Source: Bradyrhizobium lablabi (lineage in GTDB: Bacteria > Pseudomonadota > Alphaproteobacteria > Rhizobiales > Xanthobacteraceae). Taken from it: 36,856 nt of DNA. Of this stretch, positions 14,760 through 23,554 are shown one piece after another; positions within the stretch are counted from its first letter, which is position 1; every line of letters begins with the position of its first letter. The stretch spans positions 52,917 to 89,772 of the forward strand of contig NZ_LLYB01000081.1 of assembly GCF_001440475.1 (NCBI RefSeq), in the 5' to 3' direction. The translations under genes were made by a program, and so were the position numbers. Under the pieces are notes generated by a model. That model was given only the letters and a program-made list of their open reading frames with translations, was not told the origin of the DNA and made no database searches.

Positions 14760-15470
14760 ATGATGCATTTCAACATCGATGACTTTCAGCCGATCAATAA
14801 CGGCTGCCAGAAGTGCTGCTGCGAGAAGCTGTCGCTGGAGCCGGGAACGACCAGCAAGGTCAGCGTCGGTTATGCGACCTGGGCGATTCCGATTGGCCAG
14901 CTGCATTGTCTGCCGCAATTCTCGCTGGAGCAGATGAATACCTGTCCGGTGCCGGCCAGTGGCAACATGCCGCCGCGGCCCAACGACAACATGATCCGGT
15001 TCGATACGCCCGTCGATACCGAACTTGCCGACGATCTAAACGGCGAGGTCACAGATCCCGAAGGCGATGCTCTGACGTTCAAGCTGCTGTCGCTGTACGG
15101 TCCGCAGCATGGCAAGCTGATACTCGATCCCGGCGGCACGTTCACCTATACGCCGAACAGCGGCTATAAGGGCGGCGAGCGGTTTTTTGTATCGGTCGCC
15201 GACGGCGTCAATTCGCCGGTCGTGATGGAAGTCTTCATCGGCGTCGGTGTCGCATCCGCGGATGCCGACGTAACCCCGCATGTCTCGATTGATCAGGCCG
15301 GCGTCGTCGTCGATCAGCGATATTTCACCGCCGCCTTTCCGATCAAGGTTTCGCCGGCCGCGCAGCTTTGCGAGGTGTGGCGGCTCACGGTGCTGCAGGG
15401 CGCGCTCGATTGCGACTGTACCTGCTATTCGCGCACCGACTGTTTCGACATCGGGATCGGCAAATGCTGA
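14760..15470 (+). CDS. Structural protein with cadherin/Ig-like domain and Cys-rich ends
   Basis: Residues 92-165 are a typical bacterial cadherin-like/Ig-like (Big_9 or tandem-95) domain: TDPEGDALTF (98-107), HGKL (117-120) and FTYTPNSGYKG (128-138), then VSVADG. The N-terminus holds CQKCCC (16-21) and the C-terminus DCDCTCYSRTDC plus a final Cys, 12 Cys in all. Ig-like domains on phage capsids and tails bind carbohydrates or cell surfaces, so a decoration or adhesion role is likely. It follows the internal terminator, and its stop overlaps the next start. Confidence 0.7.
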   Translation: MMHFNIDDFQPINNGCQKCCCEKLSLEPGTTSKVSVGYATWAIPIGQLHCLPQFSLEQMNTCPVPASGNMPPRPNDNMIRFDTPVDTELADDLNGEVTDPEGDALTFKLLSLYGPQHGKLILDPGGTFTYTPNSGYKGGERFFVSVADGVNSPVVMEVFIGVGVASADADVTPHVSIDQAGVVVDQRYFTAAFPIKVSPAAQLCEVWRLTVLQGALDCDCTCYSRTDCFDIGIGKC

Positions 15471-16171
15471 CGGCCACGACCGGCGAACGGCATTACGACC
15501 CGAGGCAGCCACCGTTCGAACCGGATCGGCTGGAGAGGTTCGAGTGGCACAAGGGCCTGTCCCTCGACATGATCCGCCTGCACACCAAGACCGATGACGT
15601 GCCAGGGGTGACCGACGAGCAGTTGGAGCTGTATCGGGCGTCCTCGATTGAGGCTGCCGAGTTCTATACCGGCATGCTGCTGGCCGGGCAGCGTACCGTG
15701 GTTGAGCCGGTCCAGGGTCCGCCCTCGCGGCCCGGAAAGCTGACCTACAGGATGCGGCTGCGCTACCCGGTCGCCGACGGCATGGTCTACCTCTATGGCG
15801 GCAGCCATCCCGCCGACAACGTCGTGTTCCAGGTGCCGCCCAACACGCGCTCGATCCGGGTGCCGATCCGCAGCGGTCTGATTGACCTAACGAACTGCTG
15901 CGATCCCTGTGCCTCGCACGCGCTCAACCGCGGCATGATGGTGGCCTACAAGGCCGGTTTCCGCTGCATGGAGGACGTGCCGGCGGGCATCGTCGTCGGT
16001 TGCCTGCAATACATCGCCTGGATCATCGAACACCCCGGTGACGAGCTGATGACCCAGCGCAACCGCAAGGACAATTCGACCAAGATCGGCGGCGTGTCCG
16101 GCTCGAACAACATCGCCATGGTTTCCGGCGCGCTGGAATCCTGGCGCCTCTACGACAGCGAAGCGATCTGA
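15464..16171 (+). CDS. Head-tail connector protein (gp6-like)
   Basis: The ATG at 15464 lies 7 bases before the previous stop. The helical pattern VTDEQLELYRASSIEAAEFY is typical of the HK97 gp6-like connector family, in which an early helix carries the 'A..YIE...L' pattern. The C-terminal region (GVSGSNNIAMVSGALESWRL) is also typical of phage connector genes. A Cys group (NCCDPC) interrupts the middle. The length of 235 residues is longer than the usual 100-190, with an extra beta-rich middle. It would join the portal to the neck. Confidence 0.7.
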   Translation: MLTATTGERHYDPRQPPFEPDRLERFEWHKGLSLDMIRLHTKTDDVPGVTDEQLELYRASSIEAAEFYTGMLLAGQRTVVEPVQGPPSRPGKLTYRMRLRYPVADGMVYLYGGSHPADNVVFQVPPNTRSIRVPIRSGLIDLTNCCDPCASHALNRGMMVAYKAGFRCMEDVPAGIVVGCLQYIAWIIEHPGDELMTQRNRKDNSTKIGGVSGSNNIAMVSGALESWRLYDSEAI

Positions 16172-16587
16172 TGCCGCTCGACACCAAGATCTCCGACCTG
16201 CGCAACCGGATCTCGCTCTGCACCATGCAGGATGTGGTCGAGGAGGGCGGTGTCATGACCTTGGCGCGCATCGAAATCGCCACCGTGTGGGCCGCGATCT
16301 ACGCGCAGCCGCACCTGCCATCGTTCATTTCGCCCTACGGCTACGCCATCAAGGAGAATGCCGACCGCCGGACCCATCTGATCACGGTGCGCTACAAGGT
16401 CGATCTCGACCTCACTTCGGCGGCCTGGGTCTACGAGGTCCGGCGCAAGTCGCCGCCGCGCTGGTACAAGGTGCTCGGCTTCTACGACAACGAGAACTGG
16501 ATCGTGATGCATTGCCATCTGGTCCAACGCTCGGAGCGCGCGACGCCGCCGCAAAGCAAGCTGGCGGCGGAAGTCTCCCGGATCTGA
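16171..16587 (+). CDS. Head-tail adaptor/joining protein
   Basis: Starting in a TGATG overlap, the 138-residue protein begins KISDLRNRISLC and has the head-tail joining (SPP1 gp16-like, Phage_H_T_join) pattern: an N-terminal strand 'LR.RI', GGVMTLARIEIATVWAAIYA, then R.THLITVRYKVDLD and a final WIVMHCHLV. This ring closes the head exit. Gene order between connector and gp10-like gene agrees. Confidence 0.75.
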   Translation: MPLDTKISDLRNRISLCTMQDVVEEGGVMTLARIEIATVWAAIYAQPHLPSFISPYGYAIKENADRRTHLITVRYKVDLDLTSAAWVYEVRRKSPPRWYKVLGFYDNENWIVMHCHLVQRSERATPPQSKLAAEVSRI

Positions 16588-16590
16588 GCC

Positions 16591-16953
16591 GTGAACATCC
16601 AGTTCTCGTTCGTGCCGTGGCGACCGTTTTATGCCCGCAAGAACGACGCCGAAATCAAGAGTTGGCTGCAGCGCGTGGCGAAGGCGTCGGAAGCCGCCTT
16701 CAAGGGCGGCATGGGCAATTATCCGCCGGCATCGGCGCCGGGCGCCTGGCCCAACATCCGGACCGGCAATCTGCGCGGCTCGATCCGTACCGTGGTGACC
16801 AACGATTCCATGACCATCGGCAGCAACATGCATTACTCGCGCTGGCTACGGGAGGGCACTTCAAAGATGGTCCGCCGCAAGATGAGCGATAACGCGCTGA
16901 AGGCCGGCATGAGCGCCGGCCGGCTCGGACACTGGGTCGAGTGGTCGCGGTGA
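16591..16953 (+). CDS. HK97 gp10-like neck/tail-completion protein
   Basis: The GTG start follows the previous stop by 3 bases. The 120-residue product has the gp10 family pattern: helical N-terminus, then PNIRTGNLRGSIRT (tG.LR.SI), and MHYSRWLREGTSKM (YA..vE.GT). These proteins complete the head-tail junction. Gene order supports this. The stop overlaps a GTG of the next gene. Confidence 0.75.
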   Translation: MNIQFSFVPWRPFYARKNDAEIKSWLQRVAKASEAAFKGGMGNYPPASAPGAWPNIRTGNLRGSIRTVVTNDSMTIGSNMHYSRWLREGTSKMVRRKMSDNALKAGMSAGRLGHWVEWSR

Positions 16954-17549
16954 CACCAATGGACGCGCGAACGCCCGCCCAGGAAAAGCGGTTTCTGCCG
17001 GCGGCGGCCGAAGCCATTGCGCAATGGTTCTATCCCGAGCTGGAGAATCCGAACGGTCCGCCGCGCTCGGTCGCGGTCAGCGACATCGACATCACCAAGG
17101 AAAACATCCCGACCTTGCCGCTGGTGCTGGTGGCATTCACGCAATCGCTCGGTCATCAGCTGATGCGCAGCTCCAGTTCGGAATTCGAGATCACCGATAC
17201 CTTCGTGGTCGAGTTCTGGATGCCGCCGCAGCGGGTTCAGCACAAGAACAAGGATACGCCGTACTGGAATTATTATCCCTATGAGTACATCCGCGACACG
17301 CTGATCGCCGGCTTCGTCAATTGGGAAGGCCCACGCGGCGAGCGCGTCGCCTATCGTGGCCTTCATGTCGAGGCGGATCCGCTGGCGGCACGATTGACCT
17401 TCACCTTCGTGGCCACGTTCCAGTGGTGTGTCGACAGCCTCGATATGGGCACCCCGTTCGATGTCGGTTTCAGGCTGTGTACGCCGGCCAGCTGTATCCC
17501 TGACTGCACTGAGGAGCAGGAGGTCGACGAATGTCAGCCGTGTCCGTGA
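16950..17549 (+). CDS. Putative tail terminator/completion protein with Cys-rich tail
   Basis: I chose the GTG at 16950 in the GTGA overlap; an ATG at 16959 is an alternative. The protein (199 residues) lies between the gp10-like and sheath genes, where contractile phages carry a tail terminator, and has a mixed alpha/beta profile (WFYPELENPNGPPRSVAVSD, FQWCVDSLDMGTPFDVGF). The last 30 residues are Cys-rich (CTPASCIPDC, DECQPCP; 5 Cys). The name rests on position, not on a motif. Confidence 0.55.
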   Translation: MTPMDARTPAQEKRFLPAAAEAIAQWFYPELENPNGPPRSVAVSDIDITKENIPTLPLVLVAFTQSLGHQLMRSSSSEFEITDTFVVEFWMPPQRVQHKNKDTPYWNYYPYEYIRDTLIAGFVNWEGPRGERVAYRGLHVEADPLAARLTFTFVATFQWCVDSLDMGTPFDVGFRLCTPASCIPDCTEEQEVDECQPCP

Positions 17550-17581
17550 GTTTTTCCACCCCGACGAAAAGGAGGCCCGCG

Positions 17582-17788
17582 ATGGCCATGATCTACGTGC
17601 GAGCCCGCCCTGGTCGGCGGGCATTTTTCGAAGGTCGCGTGATTCCCGAAGACAAGTTCATTCCGGTGACCGACACGCCGTACATCCGGCGGCTGGTCGA
17701 CCATTGGGGCGACCTTGAGGTGGAGGGCGATGCCAAGTCATCGCGCCGCTCGGCTTCGCGGTCGACGTCGTCAACCTCCACCGAATAA
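17582..17788 (+). CDS. DUF2635-like small tail protein (Mu gp38-like)
   Basis: AAGGAGG at 17569-17575 lies six bases before the ATG at 17582, deciding this start over an in-frame one at 17531. The product IYVRARPGRRAFFEGRVIPE and DTPYIRRLVDHWGDLE matches the DUF2635 pattern ('v.pa.G..vr.p..g..lpe.G..vp...yw.rrl.dGdv'), the small protein encoded directly before the sheath in Mu-like phages. The C-terminus is Ser/Arg-rich. Its role in the virion is unknown. Confidence 0.65.
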   Translation: MAMIYVRARPGRRAFFEGRVIPEDKFIPVTDTPYIRRLVDHWGDLEVEGDAKSSRRSASRSTSSTSTE

Positions 17789-17816
17789 CCATCGGTCGAT
17801 AAAGGAGTAAACCACA

Positions 17817-19337
17817 ATGTCAATTGATAGCCTGCGGTCCGGCGCCATCCGGATTTGCTTCGATGCTTCGCTGAACGCCTACCCCCATAAGTGCCGCATC
17901 CTGCTCGAAGGCCAGATGCTCGACGACGGCACGGCAGCGGATGGCGAGCTGATCCAGATCCCGTCGCTGCGCGATGTGGATGAGTTGTTCGGAGCGGGGT
18001 CGGTGATTGCCGAAGGACTCAAGGTCGGATTCGGCTGTTGCCCGAACAATGCCCTGGAGTTCTTTGCGTTGCCGCACAAGGATTTGTCGGTGGGCGCAAC
18101 GACCAAGGCGGTCTATACGCTGACCTTCACCGGGCCAGCGACCTCCGACGGCCGGGCCGATTTGTTCATGGGTGACGGTCGCTGGAATACCTCGACCCGC
18201 ATCACCGAGGGAATGACGGCAGACGAGATCGCGGCAGCTGTCACGCAGTCCATCAATCTGGAGGCCGGTTTCCCGTTCGATGCGGTGGCGGCTCTCGGCG
18301 TCATCACGCTGACGGCAAAGAACGCCGGCACGGTCGGCAACTGCCTCAATCCGATCTACAACTGGCATCAGCGCCGCGACTATGCGCCGGAGGGCGTGTC
18401 GGTAGAGGCCCTCCAGACCATCGTCGGCGCTTCTAGCGCGGCATGGGCACCGCCGGACTATGCGGCCATTCTTGGCGAGTGCTGCTATTGCTGCATCGGC
18501 ATGCTCTATGACGATCCGAAGTGCCAGGACGCGATGATCGCCTACATCGCCACCGCCTGGTCCTGCGACAAGCCGCAGTGCTTCGGTCACGGCTACACGT
18601 ATAACACCGGCTCGCTGGGGCAGATCCTTTCCACCGACACCAACTCGGCTGAAGCCAGCCGGCTGGCGCAGTGCTGCGAGGATCCGATTCTCGGCTATCT
18701 CAAGGTCGCAGCCTATACAGCGCTGTCGTGCTGCTCGGCGGTCGACAATCCGGAGATGTCGATCCAGGGTCCGAACTTCGGCGTACTGTCGTGCCTGCGT
18801 CAGCCAGAATCGTGTTTCCAGTGCTTCACCTTCGAGGAGCAGCAGCTGCTGGAGTCCACCGGGTTTGTTGTCACCGTGCCATTGCAGGGCGGCACGGGTG
18901 CGATGACCCAGCCGATGATCGTCAACGACATCACCAACAATCGTTACGACGAGAACGGCCGGGTCAATGCCACGTGGTGGAACGTCAACAGCCGCAGGCT
19001 TGCTGCGGCCACGGCGGACGCCGCGGCGATTGCGCTGAACCAGGTGGTCGGCCTTGGCCTGTTCACCAAGAACACCACGATCCCGGCCGGCATTCGCGGG
19101 ACCAACCCGAAGCTTATCCTCGGCATGTTCCGTGCCTGGGCCAAGGCGAATATCGGCATCCTGTTCTCTGAGTTCGAGAACATCGATCAGGACATCCAGC
19201 TCAAGACCGACTTTGAGGTGGCGCCGAAGTGCCAGGGCATCCCCGGCAAGCTCTGGATCGACTTCGTCTATCGGCCGCCGGTCCGCATCACCAACATCAT
19301 CATCAACGCGCAGCCGGCAATGCTCAGCAACTGCTGA
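17817..19337 (+). CDS. Contractile tail sheath protein (Mu gpL-like)
   Basis: The 506-residue length fits the Mu gpL sheath family. Typical parts are the early GSVIAEGLKVGF segment (an 'G.gS.la.M' equivalent), the tube-facing middle domain, and the C-terminal NTTIPAGIRGTNPKLIL plus LWIDFVYRPPVRITNIIINA. The AAGGAG ribosome binding site is good. Very unusually for a sheath it holds 21 Cys, with a cluster CCYCC at 222-226 followed by C at 234, and CC pairs further on. Since sheath subunits must slide, interchain disulfides would be significant for contraction; that is inference. Confidence 0.88.
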   Translation: MSIDSLRSGAIRICFDASLNAYPHKCRILLEGQMLDDGTAADGELIQIPSLRDVDELFGAGSVIAEGLKVGFGCCPNNALEFFALPHKDLSVGATTKAVYTLTFTGPATSDGRADLFMGDGRWNTSTRITEGMTADEIAAAVTQSINLEAGFPFDAVAALGVITLTAKNAGTVGNCLNPIYNWHQRRDYAPEGVSVEALQTIVGASSAAWAPPDYAAILGECCYCCIGMLYDDPKCQDAMIAYIATAWSCDKPQCFGHGYTYNTGSLGQILSTDTNSAEASRLAQCCEDPILGYLKVAAYTALSCCSAVDNPEMSIQGPNFGVLSCLRQPESCFQCFTFEEQQLLESTGFVVTVPLQGGTGAMTQPMIVNDITNNRYDENGRVNATWWNVNSRRLAAATADAAAIALNQVVGLGLFTKNTTIPAGIRGTNPKLILGMFRAWAKANIGILFSEFENIDQDIQLKTDFEVAPKCQGIPGKLWIDFVYRPPVRITNIIINAQPAMLSNC

Positions 19338-19376
19338 GCCGGCCGCCCTCAATCACCTTATCGAGGAGTGACGCAC

Positions 19377-19514
19377 ATGTATGGCGATCCAGAACTTCCC
19401 GGAAATGAACCGACACCAGCACCGCCTCCGGCGCCAGAGCCGGTCAAGGAGCCGGAGCCGAAGGAGGATCCGCCCAAGGAGGGCGAGAACGGCGACAAGG
19501 GCGAGGATGCCTGA
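19377..19514 (+). CDS. Pro/Glu/Lys-rich small protein (45 aa)
   Basis: GAGGAG at 19363-19368 lies 8 bases before this ATG, one of the best ribosome binding sites in the window. The product MYGDPELPGNEPTPAPPPAP is followed by EPVKEPEPKEDPPKEGENGD and ends KGEDA: fully disordered, acidic, with Pro-Glu repeats. It lies between sheath and tube genes. It may be a small linker or capping peptide of the tail. No family recognised. A GGAGG for the next gene lies just downstream. Confidence 0.55.
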   Translation: MYGDPELPGNEPTPAPPPAPEPVKEPEPKEDPPKEGENGDKGEDA

Positions 19515-19546
19515 CCACCCCCAGGAGGAGAAAGGAGTAATTCGAT

Positions 19547-19993
19547 ATGACCTGCACCAATCAAGTCGGGGTGAAGAACATCCTTCTCACCTTCAGGGAT
19601 TGCGACACCGACGCGGTCTACGGTCCGATTGCGCACAAGCTGGCGACCGAGGATCTGCCGACGTGGCGGCTCTGTCCCTACAACAACGATCCGCTGCCGC
19701 ACGGCTATGTCAAACGGCAGCCGACCAATCCCGAGCTGGAGATCAACGTCATCCGGGATCTTCGCATCCCTCTTGCGATGTATCAGGGCTGCAGCGACGT
19801 CTCGATCCAGGTCGAGTATTACAACGGCCTGGTCTATAGCGCCGTGCAGGGCACCGGGACGGGCGATGACAAGTCCGACACCCATGAGGTGACCATGACT
19901 ATCTCGTTCCGAGAGATCGACGAGATGTTGCCGAACGGCACGCTGGAGAGTACGCCGAATCCGATCACGCCGACATTCGCGGTGGCGGCGTAG
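19547..19993 (+). CDS. Tail tube protein (Mu gpM-like)
   Basis: A gene of 148 residues directly after the sheath, with GAAAGGAG upstream. It is beta-rich: GVKNILLTFRDCDTD near the N-terminus, YVKRQPTNPELEINVIRDLR in the middle, and HEVTMTISFREIDEMLPNG toward the C-terminus. Size, strand-rich profile and gene order fit a Mu/P2-type tail-tube protein. Four Cys are present, fewer than in neighbours. Confidence 0.75.
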   Translation: MTCTNQVGVKNILLTFRDCDTDAVYGPIAHKLATEDLPTWRLCPYNNDPLPHGYVKRQPTNPELEINVIRDLRIPLAMYQGCSDVSIQVEYYNGLVYSAVQGTGTGDDKSDTHEVTMTISFREIDEMLPNGTLESTPNPITPTFAVAA

Positions 19994-20003
19994 AGGAGTC
20001 GAC

Positions 20004-20636
20004 ATGGCCGATAAATCTCTGAATGGGGCCAAGCTGGAGAAGATTCCGATTCACTTCCAGCTTGGTGACAATCTGATCGACGGGGCAGTAGTCCGCCCGC
20101 TGACGTTTCAAGGCTTCGTCGATTGCATCATCGAAGCGCAGGCGATGAAGCAGCCGACATCATTCGATGCGCGCATGCGACGGGTCAGGATGATCCGGCA
20201 GGTCGCCTACCATATCAACGGCACTGTCGTCCCGATGTCGATGGAAGACGTGCTGAAACTGCCGATCCCCGACACGCGGAAAATCTCGGCCAAGCTGGAT
20301 GACAACGAAGGCAAGGCCGGCAAGATCATTCGCGACGGTGACGGCATCGATCAAGCCATCACCTACGAGCTGGGGACGCCGATTCCGGTTGGTGCGGGCA
20401 AGGAGCCGATCCGCGAACTGGAATTCCATGCCAGCACCTATGGCGATATCGAGGACGTGATGGCGGCCGACAATCCGATGGCACAGACCGCCAAGCTGAT
20501 CGAGACAGTAGCGAAGCCGCTCGGCTCGACGCTGATGCAATTGCCGTCATGGGCGATCAATCAGATCTCGGTCGCGGATGGCATCACCATCTCGAAGGAT
20601 ATCCTGCCGCGTTTTCTCGGGTCGCCGGACGAGTAG
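20004..20636 (+). CDS. Tail assembly chaperone, zero-frame product
   Basis: The protein (210 residues) lies between tube and tape measure, the standard place for tail chaperones (Mu gp41 / lambda G type). It has a beta N-terminus (IPIHFQLGDNLIDGAVVRPL), a helical middle, and the pattern RELEFHASTYGDIEDVMAAD that I associate with this family. The next frame (-1) stays open to 20791 and reads as a plausible helical extension, so the zero-frame product probably ends at 20636 in most cases and is extended in some. Confidence 0.75.
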   Translation: MADKSLNGAKLEKIPIHFQLGDNLIDGAVVRPLTFQGFVDCIIEAQAMKQPTSFDARMRRVRMIRQVAYHINGTVVPMSMEDVLKLPIPDTRKISAKLDDNEGKAGKIIRDGDGIDQAITYELGTPIPVGAGKEPIRELEFHASTYGDIEDVMAADNPMAQTAKLIETVAKPLGSTLMQLPSWAINQISVADGITISKDILPRFLGSPDE

Positions 20637-20791
20637 CCGAAGTTGTCGAGCAATACCGCTATTACTCGGCATCGGCTGGCGACGTTCGCCCATTAAGCAT
20701 TCGGCTGTTGACCTTTCGCATCAATAATTTTCACAAGGTGCACAAGGCGGAAACGCGCAATCGCATTCTTCTGGCGGGTGGGAAAGCCTAA
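20612..20791 (+). CDS. Frameshifted extension of the tail assembly chaperone
   Basis: After a -1 shift near 20612-20615, where CGT TTT CTC offers a run of four T, translation would continue as SRVAEVVEQYRYYSASAGDV, then a Leu/Ile-rich helix to a stop at 20791, just before the tape measure start. The pattern matches the fused chaperone product known from lambda G-T and Mu gp41-gp42. No canonical X XXY YYZ heptamer is present, so the slip site is uncertain. The frame has no good start codon of its own in this region. Confidence 0.5.
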   Translation, partial: FSRVAGRVAEVVEQYRYYSASAGDVRPLSIRLLTFRINNFHKVHKAETRNRILLAGGKA

Positions 20792-20797
20792 TCAGAC

Positions 20798-23545
20798 ATG
20801 GTGTCATTCGTCGAACAAGCCACACTGAAGGTCAACGACCAAAGCTCTGCCGAGATCAAGAGGATCAACGCCGCGCTGAAATCCTTGTTCAAGACGGCTG
20901 ACAAGCTGAAAGGCGCGACGGCCAACCTTCAGATCAAGACCAAGGGCCTGGCCCAGGCCACGACAATGGTCGGCAAGCTGGCGAAGGACGCCAAGGCTTT
21001 GCAGTCCAGCGTCGGCTCGATCAGGGTCAACCTGAACACCACGCAGGCGCAGGCACAACTGGCCCGGCTTCGGGCGCAGGCGCAGCAGCCGATCCGGATG
21101 CCGCCGCCGCTTCCAGGCGGAGGTGGTCGCGGTGGTGGCTTCGGTGGCGGTATGTTCGGGACCGGGGGCTACCGACGCCGCGGCTTTGCCGGTGCGGCGC
21201 TCAGTGGTGCCGCTTTAGGCTTCGGCATTCCGATTGGCGGCCTGACGGCGGGATTCGCCGCGGTCGAAGTCGCTGCGCGTGCAGCGGCGGAAGCCCTGTC
21301 GGCCGTTGCGACAGCCGGCATCAAACGGGATCGTACCAGCCTACAGGGCGCCGCCCTGGCGACCGAGGCACAGCGGCAGCAGCTGAAGGTATCACAAGAG
21401 GCTCGGCAGAAGGCGAACGTTCCGTTCGGGATGACGCGGGATGAAAGCGAGCGGCTTGTCTATTCGTTGCTCGGCGATATCCCCGGCGTGGCGAAAAGAG
21501 GCGAGACGCAGGCCAAAGCCGACGAACGGCAGATGGGCGCCGCGATCAGGGTTGTTGACGAGTTGCAGAAGGAGTTTGTTCCGAGACTGTTCGCGATTCG
21601 GCCGGGCACGACGCGAGAGGAGAACCTGGAGGGGCTGAACCAGATCATCAAGGCTATGAATCTGGCATCGCCTGACCTGATCGATGCCGCCGGTAACCTG
21701 ACCCAAAGCGCCCGGCGCGTGCTAAGTGCTGCGCAGACGGCGATGATCCTCGATCCGGAGTTGCAGCCGAACCAGATCAAGACCGCCTTGGCGAATCTGA
21801 AGACCGCAGCTTACTCGATGAGCGAGGACGCCCTGACGCGGACGCTGCTGAACGTCGGCGCACGCGGCATGCGCGCCGCCAATGAGGCCTATATGGCCCA
21901 GATGGTATCGACCGGTACCATCGACGTGAAGAAGGTCAACAATGCGCTGGTCGAGATGGGCCTGCTGCAAGGTGCCCGACGCAACAAGCAAAAGAACGTC
22001 GAGGCCGGAACAGGGAAAGCGACGGACGAAGCGACGCTCTACAGCGATCCAGCAAAGTGGTACCGGGAAAACGTCGTCCCGGTCATGAACGATGCGGTCG
22101 CCAAGACCAAGGAGGCTCAGAAGCGTGTAGCCGAGGCCAGGGCTGCGGGGAAAAGCGCGGAGGAGATCGCAGAGGCCGCGCTGCCGACCGATCAGGAAGT
22201 TACGGCGTTCGTTCACAAGAAATTTGCTGGCGCGTCGAGATCGGCGCGGCAAGGCATCATCGACCTTCTGATGGCGGACAAGCAGCAGACCGCTGCGATT
22301 GAGTACGGTAAGCGTCGGCGGGGAGAGCCGATTGATCCAATGATTGAGAAGTCTGCGGCGGCGCAGTGGGAGCGGGTCAAGACCGCACTGACCGACCGGA
22401 TGGATCAGCTCGGCGAGGCGGCGGTGCGGTCGCTGGATCTGGCCAATGTACTCAAGCAGGTCGAGGCCGCGATTCGGGATCCATACGGCAAGGAAGCGAC
22501 GAGCCTTTACGAAGGTGCCGGTCGCAAGGCGCTGCAGGCCGGGCTGACGATGGATCCGCTCAACATTTCGGCGAAGCTGCTCAGTGCTGCCGGCATCGAT
22601 CTGCAGGCTGCCGCGAAGTCGATGCTGTCCGGACTCGCTGACTATTTTGGAATTGGCCAGGGTGGCGCGACGCCACCGACCGATGCGATGGGCACTCCGC
22701 TCCCCGGAGCGCCGGAAGATCAACGCAGTCAGACCGAGCAGGCCATTCAAGAAGCGGCCAACGCGGTCGAGCAGAACGCCAAGCAACAAACTGCGACGCA
22801 AGGCGCAATAGAGAACGTCAGGAAGCAAGCCGAAGAAGTGCAGCGGAGCATCGACAGTACCGCCGATCCCCAACTGAAGGCGGCACTGCAGGCCACACTG
22901 GCCGCGCAGCTCGATTACATCAAATCTGCACAGGCCCGCCTGGAACAGCTGCAAAAGACCAGCGAGGAACTCAAGGCCAAGTCTGCGGCAGCCTATGCTG
23001 CAGATGCCGCAGCGAAGGCGACAGCGGATAAGGCGGCGGCAACGGCGGCGACAACGACCGCGCCGGAAGTGATCGATGAAACCGTCAAGGCGGTCTTGCA
23101 CAAGGTCAAGCTCGGCCTCGGCAAGGACGTGCCGCCGGAATCGCGGATGCGGATGAAGGAAGTGCCGCTGCCGATGGCGCGGCCGGCCGCGGCCGATATG
23201 CCCGAGATGCCGACCGACCTGGGGCCGACCGTCGATGCGTTGAAGGAAGCGGCGAACAGCACCAACCAGTCCGGCGAGAAGTTCGCGTCCTCGGTAAGCG
23301 GCCTCGGTACCGCCAGCAGCAGCTTTGCGACCGCGTTCGATACCGGCGCCGTCAAGCTCGCCAGTGCCGGCAAGACCGCCGTCGCCGACATGGAAAGCGG
23401 CGCTGGCGCCGTCGGCCGGCTGATCGCAGCGGCGTTTGTTGCCGGCGCCTCCGGCCTCAAGATCGGCGTCGATACGTCGGGCGTCGTCCAGGCTAAGGCG
23501 GGCGTCGATCAGGGTAGCCAAAAAGCATCCGCAATGGCGGCATGA
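20798..23545 (+). CDS. Tape measure protein
   Basis: The longest gene of the window, 915 residues, placed after the tail chaperone. It has heptad-rich helices (EIKRINAALKSLFKTADKLK), a Gly-rich PPPLPGGGGRGGGFGGGM stretch, then a hydrophobic segment (FAGAALSGAALGFGIPIGGL onward, about residues 125-170) and long Ala/Gln/Glu coiled coils. This is typical of tape measure proteins, which set tail length; at about 0.15 nm per residue the tail would be near 137 nm, an estimate from the known rule. Only a few bases separate it from the frameshift extension. Confidence 0.9.
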   Translation: MVSFVEQATLKVNDQSSAEIKRINAALKSLFKTADKLKGATANLQIKTKGLAQATTMVGKLAKDAKALQSSVGSIRVNLNTTQAQAQLARLRAQAQQPIRMPPPLPGGGGRGGGFGGGMFGTGGYRRRGFAGAALSGAALGFGIPIGGLTAGFAAVEVAARAAAEALSAVATAGIKRDRTSLQGAALATEAQRQQLKVSQEARQKANVPFGMTRDESERLVYSLLGDIPGVAKRGETQAKADERQMGAAIRVVDELQKEFVPRLFAIRPGTTREENLEGLNQIIKAMNLASPDLIDAAGNLTQSARRVLSAAQTAMILDPELQPNQIKTALANLKTAAYSMSEDALTRTLLNVGARGMRAANEAYMAQMVSTGTIDVKKVNNALVEMGLLQGARRNKQKNVEAGTGKATDEATLYSDPAKWYRENVVPVMNDAVAKTKEAQKRVAEARAAGKSAEEIAEAALPTDQEVTAFVHKKFAGASRSARQGIIDLLMADKQQTAAIEYGKRRRGEPIDPMIEKSAAAQWERVKTALTDRMDQLGEAAVRSLDLANVLKQVEAAIRDPYGKEATSLYEGAGRKALQAGLTMDPLNISAKLLSAAGIDLQAAAKSMLSGLADYFGIGQGGATPPTDAMGTPLPGAPEDQRSQTEQAIQEAANAVEQNAKQQTATQGAIENVRKQAEEVQRSIDSTADPQLKAALQATLAAQLDYIKSAQARLEQLQKTSEELKAKSAAAYAADAAAKATADKAAATAATTTAPEVIDETVKAVLHKVKLGLGKDVPPESRMRMKEVPLPMARPAAADMPEMPTDLGPTVDALKEAANSTNQSGEKFASSVSGLGTASSSFATAFDTGAVKLASAGKTAVADMESGAGAVGRLIAAAFVAGASGLKIGVDTSGVVQAKAGVDQGSQKASAMAA

Positions 23546-23554
23546 GGCGATTGA

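Noticed and set aside
17820..19352. 510-codon leftward open frame opposite the sheath gene
   Set aside because: Same kind of antisense frame; Arg/Asp/Leu-rich with no motif, fully covered by the sheath gene.
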